From the NCBI GenBank assembly GCA_024643365.1, contig JAHENC010000020.1, positions 124,001 to 188,000 on the forward strand: 64,000 nucleotides of DNA, given 5' to 3'. Below the pieces are notes generated by a model. That model saw only the letters and a program-made list of their open reading frames with translations. It did not search any database and was not told the origin of the DNA. Source of the stretch: Crocinitomicaceae bacterium. GTDB lineage: Bacteria > Bacteroidota > Bacteroidia > Flavobacteriales_D > Crocinitomicaceae. Of the stretch, positions 37,860-48,282 are shown one piece after another. The translations under genes were made by a program, and so were the position numbers. The first letter of the stretch is position 1; the number at the start of each line of letters is the position of its first letter.

Positions 37860-39700
37860 TTTACTTTCGTAAACGCATAATTTAATCCCACTTTGAACCA
37901 TCTTCCAGGCATTTGGACAAATCCTGCCTCGACATAATTGGTATTCGTAAGATTATTTGCTTCAACAAATAGGTTAAATCCTTTTAAATTACCAGAAATT
38001 AACTTGAGATCAACCAATTGGTATGCAGGATTGGAAACACGTTGAATGAATCGGTAATTGACTTGCATACTTCCATATTTCGAAAACTGAAAACTGAATT
38101 TAGCGATCAATTGATGTCTTAAGTTCGAATACGCATAGCGGGACTCTACATTTTCGTCAAACACATGTGTCGCTTTCATATACGTGTAAGAAAAATCAAC
38201 GAAGTTCGGTTTAAATTCTGCTGGGTAAACAAAGGTTTTGCGCACGGTTGCTTCCAAACCATAAAATCGGACTTCAGCGATATTCACCGGTTGCCACTTA
38301 TTCGGATTAGGTACAATCGCGGACGAATCTCGAACCCAGTCGATCATATTGTATGTTTGACGGTAAAACGCATTTGCTTCCAAGTACAATTTTCCAACTT
38401 TAAACCATCCTAACTCTGCAGAATTAGCGTATTCCGGTTTTAACGCTGCGTTTCCCATATTTGAAGGATCGGAGTAATACAATTCTGTATATGTTGGAAT
38501 TCGGTTGCTTTTTGCCAGGTTTGCGTACAGGCGGTTTGCTTCGTTCAACTGATATGCACATTGAACACTTGGCAATAGCTTCAACGGAACATCTGTGTAT
38601 TGGAACACGAGTAAACTTGAAGTAGCTGTTATCTTGCCCATTTTGAATATCACATCACCAAAACCACTTGAATACTGTCTGTTGCGCAATCCTAAATTGG
38701 AACTATTCAAGGCCTCAAATCGATGTTCAAAACCTAAATGGTACTGCCAACTGCTGCCAAATTTTCCATTTAATATGCTTTCCAAACTATACGTTTCTGA
38801 AAAATGACGATTGGTATAAAATCCAGGATCATTTCGTTTCAAGCGAAATTCATCGCGATTGGTACGTGTACTCAAACGATTGACCCATGTTGCTTTTCTA
38901 AAAGAAACATTGTAACGTAAACCAGCAAAGGCATTTTGAGTGCTTTCCCATTGATCTGGGAATTTGTTGGAATAAAAACCATTTGCACCAAATTTACGAT
39001 CTGAATAGGCCAACATCACCAATAAATACTGTTTTTTAAAGGACTTCCCACCTTCATATGAAATCTGTTTATTGTCAAAATCTGAATTGGACCAATGTCC
39101 ATTTGAACGATCAAATCCCATAGAAAGCTTTTGATTCCAACCTTTGATAGGTGCGCTCATCGTCACATTAATTCCAGCCGTTCCAAAGGACCCAGCATAG
39201 GATTGTGCCTTAACAAACGTTTTACTCGAAAGATGTGAAACAAAATTGACTGCTCCAGCAAGCGCACTTTGTCCAAACATCTGTGTGGCTGGACCTTTTG
39301 TAATTTCAATTTGATCGATGGCATTCACGGTGAATGGAATGTTCATCGCATGATGTCCAGTTTGTGGATCCACCATCTTGAATCCATTTACTAAAATCAA
39401 TGTTTGTTCGAAACTACCTCCACGAATTCCTATATCCGCTTGCATTCCGTTTAAGCCTCGCTGACGGACGTCCACACCTGAAGTATAGCTGAGTGCTTCG
39501 CTCAAACTTCTCGACGGCAACAAAGCCAATTTATCGGCTTTTAACAAGGTCATCGATTGATTTCGCTGAAAATAATCGATTGGATTCCCCCTCCCAGTTA
39601 TTATTATTTCATTCAGAGTCAATGTTTTTATGACGTCTCGTTGCGTAAAAGCGTGAAATACCAGTACGCAGTTGAAAAGAAGAATGGAGATTTTTTTCAT
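37853..39700 (-). CDS. TonB-dependent receptor (BtuB-like)
   Basis: Signal peptide; plug LLPSRSLSEALSYTSGVDVRQRGLNGMQADIGIRGGSFEQTLILVNGFKM; C-terminal beta-barrel ending KVGLNYAFT.. Confidence 0.9.
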   Translation of the reverse strand: MKKISILLFNCVLVFHAFTQRDVIKTLTLNEIIITGRGNPIDYFQRNQSMTLLKADKLALLPSRSLSEALSYTSGVDVRQRGLNGMQADIGIRGGSFEQTLILVNGFKMVDPQTGHHAMNIPFTVNAIDQIEITKGPATQMFGQSALAGAVNFVSHLSSKTFVKAQSYAGSFGTAGINVTMSAPIKGWNQKLSMGFDRSNGHWSNSDFDNKQISYEGGKSFKKQYLLVMLAYSDRKFGANGFYSNKFPDQWESTQNAFAGLRYNVSFRKATWVNRLSTRTNRDEFRLKRNDPGFYTNRHFSETYSLESILNGKFGSSWQYHLGFEHRFEALNSSNLGLRNRQYSSGFGDVIFKMGKITATSSLLVFQYTDVPLKLLPSVQCAYQLNEANRLYANLAKSNRIPTYTELYYSDPSNMGNAALKPEYANSAELGWFKVGKLYLEANAFYRQTYNMIDWVRDSSAIVPNPNKWQPVNIAEVRFYGLEATVRKTFVYPAEFKPNFVDFSYTYMKATHVFDENVESRYAYSNLRHQLIAKFSFQFSKYGSMQVNYRFIQRVSNPAYQLVDLKLISGNLKGFNLFVEANNLTNTNYVEAGFVQMPGRWFKVGLNYAFTKVNQ

Positions 39701-39768
39701 TTCATTTTTTTTTTGCAAAAGTACGTAAGGTAAATCAGGCAACAATCCTTTGAATTGAAAATACCTAT

Positions 39769-42237
39769 TTAATGGTAGAGAAAAGAAAAATCTGCAACCG
39801 ACGGAACACCCCCTTCATACAAGATGCGAATGAGGTGCTCACCTGGTAGTAAGTGAACAAAATTACGATCGAAGGAAATTCCTGTTTTTGACGAAAAAAG
39901 CCAAAAATCTGCACAAAACGCACTGTTTTTCACCAAAATCTCAGCCGTTTTGTTCAATTCATCGACATTTTTGATGGCGAGGTCAATTTGAACAGACCGT
40001 TTTTTAGGTGAAGGACCTATTAAAAAATCACGGGTAATTCCATTGGATAATTCAACGCGAACTAATTGTTCATGCTTCGGTATGACACTCCAAATCAATT
40101 TATTTTCTTGATAACTAAGCGTTTTTTCACCTGTTACCGACAATGGTATCAATCCACGTTCACCCCAACTCAAATTGTAAATCAGAATCTTACATCCCAA
40201 AACTTGGTTGTCCATGACATCAGACTTCACATAAAGTTGCACTTCACCTTTATCCGTAGTTTTTTGCAAAATCGCCACAGGTTGATAGTCATCGCGCATC
40301 GCATAATGCAAGGCTTTCCAATTTCCATGGTAATCAATACTTGACCAGGTCGGTGCAGGCCAACAGTCGTTTAATTGCCAGTACAAGGTTCCCATGCAAC
40401 GCGGCGCATCCAAACGATGTCCAGAAACAGCACTAGAAACAGCGTATCGTTGCGTCAATTGGGAGAAATAGACAAACTGTTCAAAATCCTTGCTTTTCCC
40501 GAACAATAAATTCGCATGCTTTTGAATCATTCCATTTCCCACGTAGCTTTTTTGGTGGTGCTTCATCACCTGACTGGACAAATTCCAATCGGAACGTTCG
40601 GAAAAAGATTTCAAGGTGGCAAATTCAGGGAAACTTTGGAATCCATATTCAGCATTGAAACGTCCAATTTTTTCAGCAAAGTGAGACATCGGGTCTTTTC
40701 CGTGCCAAACACCCCAATAATGTTGAGATCCATGGTTATAGAAATCGTCATTACCCCAATTACTGAGTGGAGATGTGTGGATGTAACTTGTGTTTGTCCA
40801 ATTGGAAACGATTTTCGGCGCCAAGCCTTTAAATAAGGCATTGTAGGCATTCAAGATGGTTTGTTGTTCGTCAACTGACAAATGGTATTGACTTTGAAAT
40901 CCCCAATTTTTCCAAGCGACATCGACTTCGTTGTTTCCGTTAAACAATACCACGGATGGATGTGCGGAAATACGAGGAATCTGGAAATTGAACTCCGCTT
41001 CCACCGTTTTTAAAAACGCTTCGTCTCCTGGATACATTGCGCAGGCAAACATAAAATCCTGCCATACCATGATTCCTTTTTCGTCACATGCACGGAAAAA
41101 AGCCTCTTCTGGATAAAATCCACCGCCCCAAACGCGAACCATGTTGAAGTTTGCCTTGGACATTTGTTCGACCTGATTGATCCAATCTTCGTCGCTAATT
41201 GATGCAGGAAAAACAGAAGGCGGAATAAAGTCAGCTCCTTTACAGAAGACCGGAAGTCCGTTTACCTGAAATTCATACGATGTCCCCCATTCGTCTTTCT
41301 TTTGAACCAATTCAGCTGTTCGTATTCCAAATTGAAGTGGTTTCTCATCCACCATTTTTCCATTAACATATAATCGAAGTGTATCACGGTAAAGATTTGG
41401 CTCACTGATTCCAGCTGGCCACCACAATTGTGGATTGTATTGAATCACATCAGCTTCTAAATGACCCGTTGTGACATTCTTTTTCACCGCTAGTTCACCG
41501 TACAAGGTCGAAACAAGTTGAAAGGTTGATTGATCATTTGCAACATCCAAGACGTATTTGAGGCGCGCGAAAAGTTCTTCCTTCGGTATGGACACTGTTT
41601 GAACAGTAAGTCCTTGAATTTCATTCTCCTTCGCAATTCGTACTTCCACTGGTTTTGCAAATCCAATGGTATTCATGCGGAGTGCCCAGTCCCAACCGAA
41701 TTGGTATTGTGGTTTGCGTGAGAGCGGCGCTACTTTCCAGTTGGAAGGATCATTCGGCGCTGGATAATGGAAATCTTCCGTTTCATAGCGTACTTTGTGA
41801 TATAAGGTCGGCGGAGTAAAAACGACACGAATGTCATTGTAACCACACTGTAAATTGGATTTAATTCTAAAGGTAAAAGGATGAAAGAAATTATCTGTTT
41901 TTCCCGCTAATTTCCCATTGACATATACCGCTGCGTAGGTATCCACATTTGGAAAGTACAGTTCGATTTCCTTCGCTAGAAATTGAGCTTCTGTAAGGTA
42001 AAACCTAGATTGAAACTCCCATTCATATTCCTCTATCCATTGGTAAAGCTCTTCGTTTTTACCAAAAAATGGATCAGGCAATTCTCCTGAGTGAAGGAGT
42101 GCTTCTTGAATACTTCCCTTTTCGCCGAATGATTTCCACTCGTTTGTTTTTGGGTTTTTGTATGTCCAATTGAGAACGGTTTGACCATTAACAAGACCGA
42201 GCATGCTACAAAAAATGAACGTGATCCATTTTCTCAT
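39769..42237 (-). CDS. Secreted glycoside hydrolase family 2 beta-mannosidase
   Basis: VVLFNGNNEVDVAW (acid/base), FNAEYGFQSFPE (nucleophile), KPQYQFGWDWALRMNTIGF; signal peptide. Confidence 0.92.
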   Translation of the reverse strand: MRKWITFIFCSMLGLVNGQTVLNWTYKNPKTNEWKSFGEKGSIQEALLHSGELPDPFFGKNEELYQWIEEYEWEFQSRFYLTEAQFLAKEIELYFPNVDTYAAVYVNGKLAGKTDNFFHPFTFRIKSNLQCGYNDIRVVFTPPTLYHKVRYETEDFHYPAPNDPSNWKVAPLSRKPQYQFGWDWALRMNTIGFAKPVEVRIAKENEIQGLTVQTVSIPKEELFARLKYVLDVANDQSTFQLVSTLYGELAVKKNVTTGHLEADVIQYNPQLWWPAGISEPNLYRDTLRLYVNGKMVDEKPLQFGIRTAELVQKKDEWGTSYEFQVNGLPVFCKGADFIPPSVFPASISDEDWINQVEQMSKANFNMVRVWGGGFYPEEAFFRACDEKGIMVWQDFMFACAMYPGDEAFLKTVEAEFNFQIPRISAHPSVVLFNGNNEVDVAWKNWGFQSQYHLSVDEQQTILNAYNALFKGLAPKIVSNWTNTSYIHTSPLSNWGNDDFYNHGSQHYWGVWHGKDPMSHFAEKIGRFNAEYGFQSFPEFATLKSFSERSDWNLSSQVMKHHQKSYVGNGMIQKHANLLFGKSKDFEQFVYFSQLTQRYAVSSAVSGHRLDAPRCMGTLYWQLNDCWPAPTWSSIDYHGNWKALHYAMRDDYQPVAILQKTTDKGEVQLYVKSDVMDNQVLGCKILIYNLSWGERGLIPLSVTGEKTLSYQENKLIWSVIPKHEQLVRVELSNGITRDFLIGPSPKKRSVQIDLAIKNVDELNKTAEILVKNSAFCADFWLFSSKTGISFDRNFVHLLPGEHLIRILYEGGVPSVADFSFLYH

Positions 42238-43226
42238 TACCAGTTTCGATCAAAGGTTGCATCGACCATTTTCTCTTCTTCCATGGTTCTCAAGGCAAAG
42301 TTGAATCCAGCATAAATGGAATAAGCACCGTAATTTCCGTCCTTATCCAAGGCAATAAATCCACATTGTAAACCTGTCAAGTCATCATGTTTTTTGATGA
42401 TGCGCATACACGCTTCCTTGCACGCATCGTATGGAGAATAGCCGTGACGCATCAACTCTACCACCGTGTGACTTCCAGCAACGCGAATAATCGCTTCACC
42501 AAGTCCCGTTGAAGTTGCTGCACCTATTTCTTGATCGATAAACAAACCAGCGCCAATTATCGGAGAATCACCAACGCGTCCATGCATTTTGTACGCCCAG
42601 CCACTTGTTGTGCATGCGCCGCTCAAGTTTCCTTTCGCATCCATGGCAATCATTCCAATCGTATCATGGTTTTCGTGGTTAATTACTGGTTTTTTGAAAA
42701 CATCCTTGTTTTCTTTTTTCCACTTTTCGTAGTCTTTTTTTACTTCCGGAATTGGCGTTTTGATGGTATCAAAACCATAATCTAGTGCAAATTGACGAGC
42801 ACCATCTCCAACCAGCATCACGTGTTGCGTTTTTTCCATTACAGCACGTGCCACCGAAATCGGATGTGCAATTCCTTCTAAACAAGCAACTGAACCGCAG
42901 CGCGATTTCTCATCCATAATGCACGCATCAAGGGTTACGTGTCCGTCGCGATCTGGACGTCCACCAATACCTACACTTCGATTTGTAATATCTGATTCCG
43001 TCACACGAACACCTTTCTCAACAGCATCCAATGCAGAACCACCGTTTTTCAGGACTTCCCATGCTGCTTTGTTGGCATCGAGTCCATGAATCCAGGTAGA
43101 GAGTACGATTGGTCCTTTTACTTTACCACTTGCTGAAGTCGCAACGACATTTGCTGCTTTCGCGGGCTCAATTAAACTGAGAATTCCAGTTGCAGCACCA
43201 AGTTTTAGGAAGTTTCTTCTTTTCAT
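42237..43226 (-). CDS. N4-(beta-N-acetylglucosaminyl)-L-asparaginase (Ntn-hydrolase)
   Basis: HDTIGMIAMDAKGNLSGACTTSGWAYKMHGRVGDSPIIGAGLF; Tat-like N-terminus MKRRNFLKLGAA. Confidence 0.93.
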   Translation of the reverse strand: MKRRNFLKLGAATGILSLIEPAKAANVVATSASGKVKGPIVLSTWIHGLDANKAAWEVLKNGGSALDAVEKGVRVTESDITNRSVGIGGRPDRDGHVTLDACIMDEKSRCGSVACLEGIAHPISVARAVMEKTQHVMLVGDGARQFALDYGFDTIKTPIPEVKKDYEKWKKENKDVFKKPVINHENHDTIGMIAMDAKGNLSGACTTSGWAYKMHGRVGDSPIIGAGLFIDQEIGAATSTGLGEAIIRVAGSHTVVELMRHGYSPYDACKEACMRIIKKHDDLTGLQCGFIALDKDGNYGAYSIYAGFNFALRTMEEEKMVDATFDRNW

Positions 43227-43229
43227 TTC

Positions 43230-44300
43230 TTAATTCTTTTTTCTTAGTTCCGCAGCCAACCAGGATTGAAACGCATCCGCATTGCGCATGTGCTCTGCTC
43301 CGGAAACAGCAAAATTATGTCTTCCCGAATAATCTGGTTTTGCACACATGTAGATGTAATCTACGTCAGCACGATTCAATACAGCATCCACTACTTTTGG
43401 AGAAGGTAAGCAAATCGGTCCCGGAGGAAGTCCATTAATTTTATAGGTATTGTATGGACAATCGATGTTACGGTGAACTTCCAACAAGCGTTGAACACCT
43501 TTGAGTTGGTCACCCCAACAGAATTTGAACGTTGGATCGGATTGTAAGCGAATTCCTTGGTTGACACGATTCAAATATAATCCAGCGATGATTGGCCATT
43601 CATCTGAATTCACCGATTGTTCTGAATACACCACACTAGCCAAAGTAACCGCCTGACTAGGAGAATCTAAACCAATTTTATTTAAACTATTTTTTCGCTC
43701 AGATGTCCAGAAGTTTTTAAATTCCTGAGCCATGCGATCAACGAACATTTCCTCGTTCGAATCCCAGTACATTTGGTAACTATCGGGAATAAATAAGGCA
43801 GGCAATTGCTCTACCGTAAAACCAAGTTTGGAAAGCGTTGAACCAGATTGTAAGAACGAAATGAGCTTTGCACTATCGACATCGATGCATTTGGATACTT
43901 TTCCAGCCATTTGATAAATGTCACGGCAATTGTTAAACGTTACTTCCACTTCCACCTCTGCGTTGCCGTTTCCATTCGAATTCTTGGTAAATCCGTTCAA
44001 TAATGTTCGGTAGTTTGTTCCAGGTGCTACCAGGTACTTTCCAGAAGCTATTGTTTTATCAGTCAATTCTTTGTATTCACCTACTGAAATAAAAGATTTA
44101 ACATCATCGATAATTTTTTCTTGTACCAATTCCTCCGCTAATTCATTCAAATCCATGGAGCCACTGATGTAAAAAGCCTGTTCTTCTGTATTGATACTTT
44201 TGTGACTTCCCGCTAAATAAAGCAGTGCTTTCGGACCGACAACAATCAATCCAACGATGGCTAAAACGCCTCCAACAATGATTAATTTTCCTTTAGACAT
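43230..44300 (-). CDS. mltG: Endolytic transglycosylase MltG
   Basis: LASVVYSEQSVNSDEWPIIAGLYLNRVNQGIRLQSDPT; YNTYKINGLPPGPICLPS. Confidence 0.94.
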   Translation of the reverse strand: MSKGKLIIVGGVLAIVGLIVVGPKALLYLAGSHKSINTEEQAFYISGSMDLNELAEELVQEKIIDDVKSFISVGEYKELTDKTIASGKYLVAPGTNYRTLLNGFTKNSNGNGNAEVEVEVTFNNCRDIYQMAGKVSKCIDVDSAKLISFLQSGSTLSKLGFTVEQLPALFIPDSYQMYWDSNEEMFVDRMAQEFKNFWTSERKNSLNKIGLDSPSQAVTLASVVYSEQSVNSDEWPIIAGLYLNRVNQGIRLQSDPTFKFCWGDQLKGVQRLLEVHRNIDCPYNTYKINGLPPGPICLPSPKVVDAVLNRADVDYIYMCAKPDYSGRHNFAVSGAEHMRNADAFQSWLAAELRKKN

Positions 44301-44806
44301 AACTGATAACTTATTTCATCTATTTCACTTCCTTTAAAGCGTAACCATCCTTTGCGGACGCCCACTTTTCTAAAATTCATACGCTCAAACAAGGCTACAC
44401 TCGCTGGATTATCACCATGAATGGAGCATTGTAAATTTCTTAATTCCAAGTAATCTCGCGTGTATTTAATGAGCTCTTGTAACGCATCCATCGCAAATCC
44501 CTTACCTCGATCAGCATCCATGGCTATTAATATCCCCACAGAAGCATAACCATGCTTGAAATTCACTTCATACAAATCAATTACACCTACCGAACGTTCT
44601 GATTCCTTTTCGATTATGACAAAACGAAGTTGTCCGGATTTTCGAAGATCTGCTTGATGCTCAATTAAAGCCATGATGTCAAACATGGAAAAAGGCACCT
44701 CGGTATTGGATACCTTCCAGTTTTCAGGATTATTTTCCCACATATAAATTGTGGTCGCGTCAGATTTTTCCACCGCTCTCAAGTACACCTTTTCACCTAC
44801 TAACAT
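44282..44806 (-). CDS. GNAT family N-acetyltransferase (RimJ/RimL-like)
   Basis: VYLRAVEKSDATTIYMWENNPENW; DRGKGFAMDALQELIKY; ALFERMNFRKVGV. Confidence 0.9.
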   Translation of the reverse strand: MLVGEKVYLRAVEKSDATTIYMWENNPENWKVSNTEVPFSMFDIMALIEHQADLRKSGQLRFVIIEKESERSVGVIDLYEVNFKHGYASVGILIAMDADRGKGFAMDALQELIKYTRDYLELRNLQCSIHGDNPASVALFERMNFRKVGVRKGWLRFKGSEIDEISYQLCLKEN

Positions 44807-45576
44807 CGTTCTATTTTTCCTTGATAAACAAAAGTCGCTGGACCAATCAAAAAGATGTGTTGAAATCCATTAACATTTCTTTCCCAGGCCACTTCCAAGT
44901 TTCCGCCTTTCGTTCGGACCTTCACACGTTGACTAAGGGTTTCGGATTTCACAGCGTATACAAGTGCACATGCTGTGACACCCGTCCCGCAGGACAATGT
45001 TTCGTCCTCGACTCCACGTTCGTAAGTAGCTACTCTAATCCCATCATCTTCCACTGAAAGTAAGTTCACGTTAATGCCAACTTGGCTATATTTCTCTGAG
45101 TATCGAATGGATTTACCCAAAGCAACAACGGTTTCAGCAGAATGATCAGAATTCATTGTGACATAATGTGGGGATCCGGTATTTAACACGAAGTCTTGAC
45201 CATCGTTCTTGATTTCATGAACATCCTGCATATGAATTTTCACCTCATCGCCACATTGTGCAGCGTGATGAAACCCATCAATTGCTTTAAACTGAACAGA
45301 GCGTGTATCAATCCCAAGACTTCCCGCGAAATGTACTGCACAACGCGCACCATTCCCACAGAATGACTGAGAACCATCCGCATTGAAATACACCATTTCA
45401 AAAGCTGAATCTGCAGATAACTGAATGAGGATTAGTCCATCAGCACCAATACCAAATCGCCTGTCACAATAATATTGAATGTCAGACTGAGACAAATTGT
45501 CACATTGTCCCTGACGATTATCAATTAAAATAAAATCGTTCCCTGTTCCCTGATATTTCGAAAATTCAATCTGCAT
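44800..45576 (-). CDS. dapF: Diaminopimelate epimerase
   Basis: YQGTGNDFILIDNR; FCGNGARC; TYERGVEDETLSCGTGVTA. Confidence 0.95.
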   Translation of the reverse strand: MQIEFSKYQGTGNDFILIDNRQGQCDNLSQSDIQYYCDRRFGIGADGLILIQLSADSAFEMVYFNADGSQSFCGNGARCAVHFAGSLGIDTRSVQFKAIDGFHHAAQCGDEVKIHMQDVHEIKNDGQDFVLNTGSPHYVTMNSDHSAETVVALGKSIRYSEKYSQVGINVNLLSVEDDGIRVATYERGVEDETLSCGTGVTACALVYAVKSETLSQRVKVRTKGGNLEVAWERNVNGFQHIFLIGPATFVYQGKIERC

Positions 45577-45698
45577 AAAGCTTGAACAAAAGTATCGAAT
45601 AAATCAATATCAATTCTTAACAAAATTTAACATTTTTGAGGCAATTTTTGGAATACTATTTGCGTTTAGACAACGAACTATTTAAAAACTGTTTTATT

Positions 45699-47165
45699 AT
45701 GAATTTCTTAAGTTACTTTAAAATGTTAGGATTAGGCATACTTGGTGGAACCTTACCTCTAGCCACTTATGTCATTATAGAACATTCCTCCACAACACTT
45801 TCAGAACAAGTATTGGATGGAAATCGTTTCGCTCGTCAAGTTTCGATGAGTGGCGTTCCTCCAGGGGCAGACTTCACCGAAGCATCTGCCAACACGATTA
45901 ACTCTGTCGTTCACATTACAACAAAAGTAGTTTCAACTACTTTCCAACGCGATCCATTTCAAGAGTTATTTTATGGTCCGGGAGCAGGTGGACGAGAATT
46001 CAAGCAATATGGTGCAAGTTCAGGTTCTGGAGTTATTGTATCCTCTGAAGGATATATTGTGACCAATAATCACGTGATCGAAAACGCCAGTGAAATTGAG
46101 GTTATTTTAAACGATAATTCAAAATACACAGCAAAAGTCATTGGAACAGATCCAGCGACGGATATTGCGGTTCTTAAAATAGAAGGATCCGGCTTCACAC
46201 CCATTCCACTTGGAAATAGTGACGACTTAAAAATTGGCGAATGGGTACTTGCGGTTGGAAATCCATTTAATTTAACTTCAACCGTTACAGCGGGAATTGT
46301 ATCCGCAAAAGCAAGAAACATCAATTTATTGAGTGAGCGAAATGGGCAGGATATTGTTCCTATTGAATCTTTCATCCAAACCGACGCGGCAGTAAATCCA
46401 GGAAACAGTGGTGGTGCATTGGTCAACACGCAAGGACAATTGGTCGGAATCAATACAGCGATCGCTTCTCAAACAGGTAGCTATAGTGGCTATTCCTTTG
46501 CCGTTCCCGTAAACCTTGTGCACAAAGTCATGAGCGACTTAATTGATTATGGAATTGTACAACGCGGTTATTTAGGTGTTCAAATATCTGATGTTTCACA
46601 AGAAATCAAGGAGAAAAACAAGTTACCTAACTTAAAAGGAGTTTTCTTGGCAAAAGTGATTGAAGATGGAAGTGCCGATAAAGCAGGGTTAAAAGATGGT
46701 GATGTCATCTTGAAAATCGGAAGCAAAGAGGTGAATTCTGTTTCCTCTTTACAAGAAGAAATTGGAAAACGTCGACCAGGTGACAAAGTTTCACTCACTG
46801 TGCGTAAAAAAGATGGAGAAGAAGTGATCCGCGAGCTGGTTTTACGTAACAAAGAGGGGGAGACCGCGTTGATGTCCAAGGAAGAAATCAACAAAAGTCA
46901 AGCACTTGGAGCCATTTTTACCGAAATGACCGACAAGGAGAAAAAAGAGTTAAATATTGCTTACGGAGTAAAAGTGAAATCCATCGGCGCTGGTAAATTA
47001 AAAGCCATCGGATTGATGGAAGGAGATGTTATCTTAAAAGTGAACAATGAACCAATCGAAACCATCGAAGAATTGAGCGGGAAATTAAGTGGCGTGAATC
47101 GAGGTGTCCTTCTTGAAATCATGACGGAGAGCGGGAAACGAGAATATAAAGGCTTGGGATTATAG
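45699..47165 (+). CDS. degP: Do/DegQ family trypsin-like serine protease with two PDZ domains
   Basis: VTNNHVIENA (His), DPATDIAVLK (Asp), VNPGNSGGALVN (Ser); two PDZ-like segments. Confidence 0.93.
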   Translation: MNFLSYFKMLGLGILGGTLPLATYVIIEHSSTTLSEQVLDGNRFARQVSMSGVPPGADFTEASANTINSVVHITTKVVSTTFQRDPFQELFYGPGAGGREFKQYGASSGSGVIVSSEGYIVTNNHVIENASEIEVILNDNSKYTAKVIGTDPATDIAVLKIEGSGFTPIPLGNSDDLKIGEWVLAVGNPFNLTSTVTAGIVSAKARNINLLSERNGQDIVPIESFIQTDAAVNPGNSGGALVNTQGQLVGINTAIASQTGSYSGYSFAVPVNLVHKVMSDLIDYGIVQRGYLGVQISDVSQEIKEKNKLPNLKGVFLAKVIEDGSADKAGLKDGDVILKIGSKEVNSVSSLQEEIGKRRPGDKVSLTVRKKDGEEVIRELVLRNKEGETALMSKEEINKSQALGAIFTEMTDKEKKELNIAYGVKVKSIGAGKLKAIGLMEGDVILKVNNEPIETIEELSGKLSGVNRGVLLEIMTESGKREYKGLGL

Positions 47166-47323
47166 GCAAAAAAGGGCTTCGAAATCAGGGTTAAGAACTC
47201 GTTGATAAAAGTTAATAAAATGTGGAAACTAAATTTTTTCAATCCCAATTTTTGGCGTTACTTTGCTTCCAACTACGATAGAATAGATAGAGAATTAACA
47301 AATAATTAGAGATATTCAGAAGC

Positions 47324-48190
47324 ATGAGACAGCTCAAAATCACCAAATCGATAACAAACAGAGAGAGTCAGTCTTTAGATAAATATCTACAGGATATTGG
47401 TCGTGAAGAACTGATCACAGCAGAGGAAGAAGTAGAATTAGCCAGAAAGATAAAAGCCGGTGATCAAAAAGCTTTAGAGAAACTGACAAGAGCGAATTTA
47501 CGTTTTGTCGTTTCTGTAGCAAAGCAATATCAAAATCAAGGTTTAACGCTTCCTGACTTAATCAACGAAGGAAACCTAGGATTAATCAAAGCAGCACAGA
47601 AATTTGATGAAACTCGTGGATTCAAATTTATCTCATACGCCGTTTGGTGGATTCGTCAATCAATCTTGCAAGCATTAGCTGAACAAGCACGTATTGTACG
47701 CTTACCATTGAACCAAGTTGGATCTTTGAATAAAATCAACAAGGCATTTTCTAGACTTGAGCAAGAATTCGAACGTCCACCTTCAGCAGAAGAATTAGCT
47801 GAAGCATTGGAAGTTCCTGAAGACAAAATCAAGGAAAGTTTAAATGTATCTGGACGTCACGTATCTATGGATGCACCATTATCTTCAAACGAAGATGGAG
47901 GAACATTGATGGATGTCATGGCAAACACAGACGCCCCTCGAACTGACCAAGCTTTAATGGCAGAATCACTTCAAAAAGAAATTGAGCGTTCACTGAGTAC
48001 ACTAACAGATAAAGAACGTGAGATTATTCGTTTATTCTTCGGAATCGGTATGAATCACGGTTTAACGTTAGAAGAAATCGGAGCGAAATTCAATTTGACA
48101 CGTGAGCGTGTTCGTCAAATTAAAGAAAAAGCGATTCGACGACTGCGACACACATCTCGAAACAAATTACTGAAGTCCTACTTAGGATAA
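47324..48190 (+). CDS. rpoD: RNA polymerase sigma-70 factor RpoD/SigA (short Bacteroidetes type)
   Basis: [74 protein letters not shown]. Confidence 0.96.
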   Translation: MRQLKITKSITNRESQSLDKYLQDIGREELITAEEEVELARKIKAGDQKALEKLTRANLRFVVSVAKQYQNQGLTLPDLINEGNLGLIKAAQKFDETRGFKFISYAVWWIRQSILQALAEQARIVRLPLNQVGSLNKINKAFSRLEQEFERPPSAEELAEALEVPEDKIKESLNVSGRHVSMDAPLSSNEDGGTLMDVMANTDAPRTDQALMAESLQKEIERSLSTLTDKEREIIRLFFGIGMNHGLTLEEIGAKFNLTRERVRQIKEKAIRRLRHTSRNKLLKSYLG

Positions 48191-48197
48191 ACATTGT

Positions 48198-48230
48198 AAG
48201 GCTGTCTGCGAAAGTGGACAGCCTTTTTTT
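48198..48230 (+). terminator. Rho-independent terminator after rpoD
   Basis: AAGGCTGTC...GGACAGCCTT then T-run. Confidence 0.85.
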
Positions 48231-48282
48231 CTTCCCTATTTTTTTAGAATCAACAATCAATCAACACATAAACAAAAAAAGA

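Noticed and set aside
46070-46894. Antisense ORFs across the HtrA protease
   Set aside because: Shadow ORFs of a strongly supported CDS.
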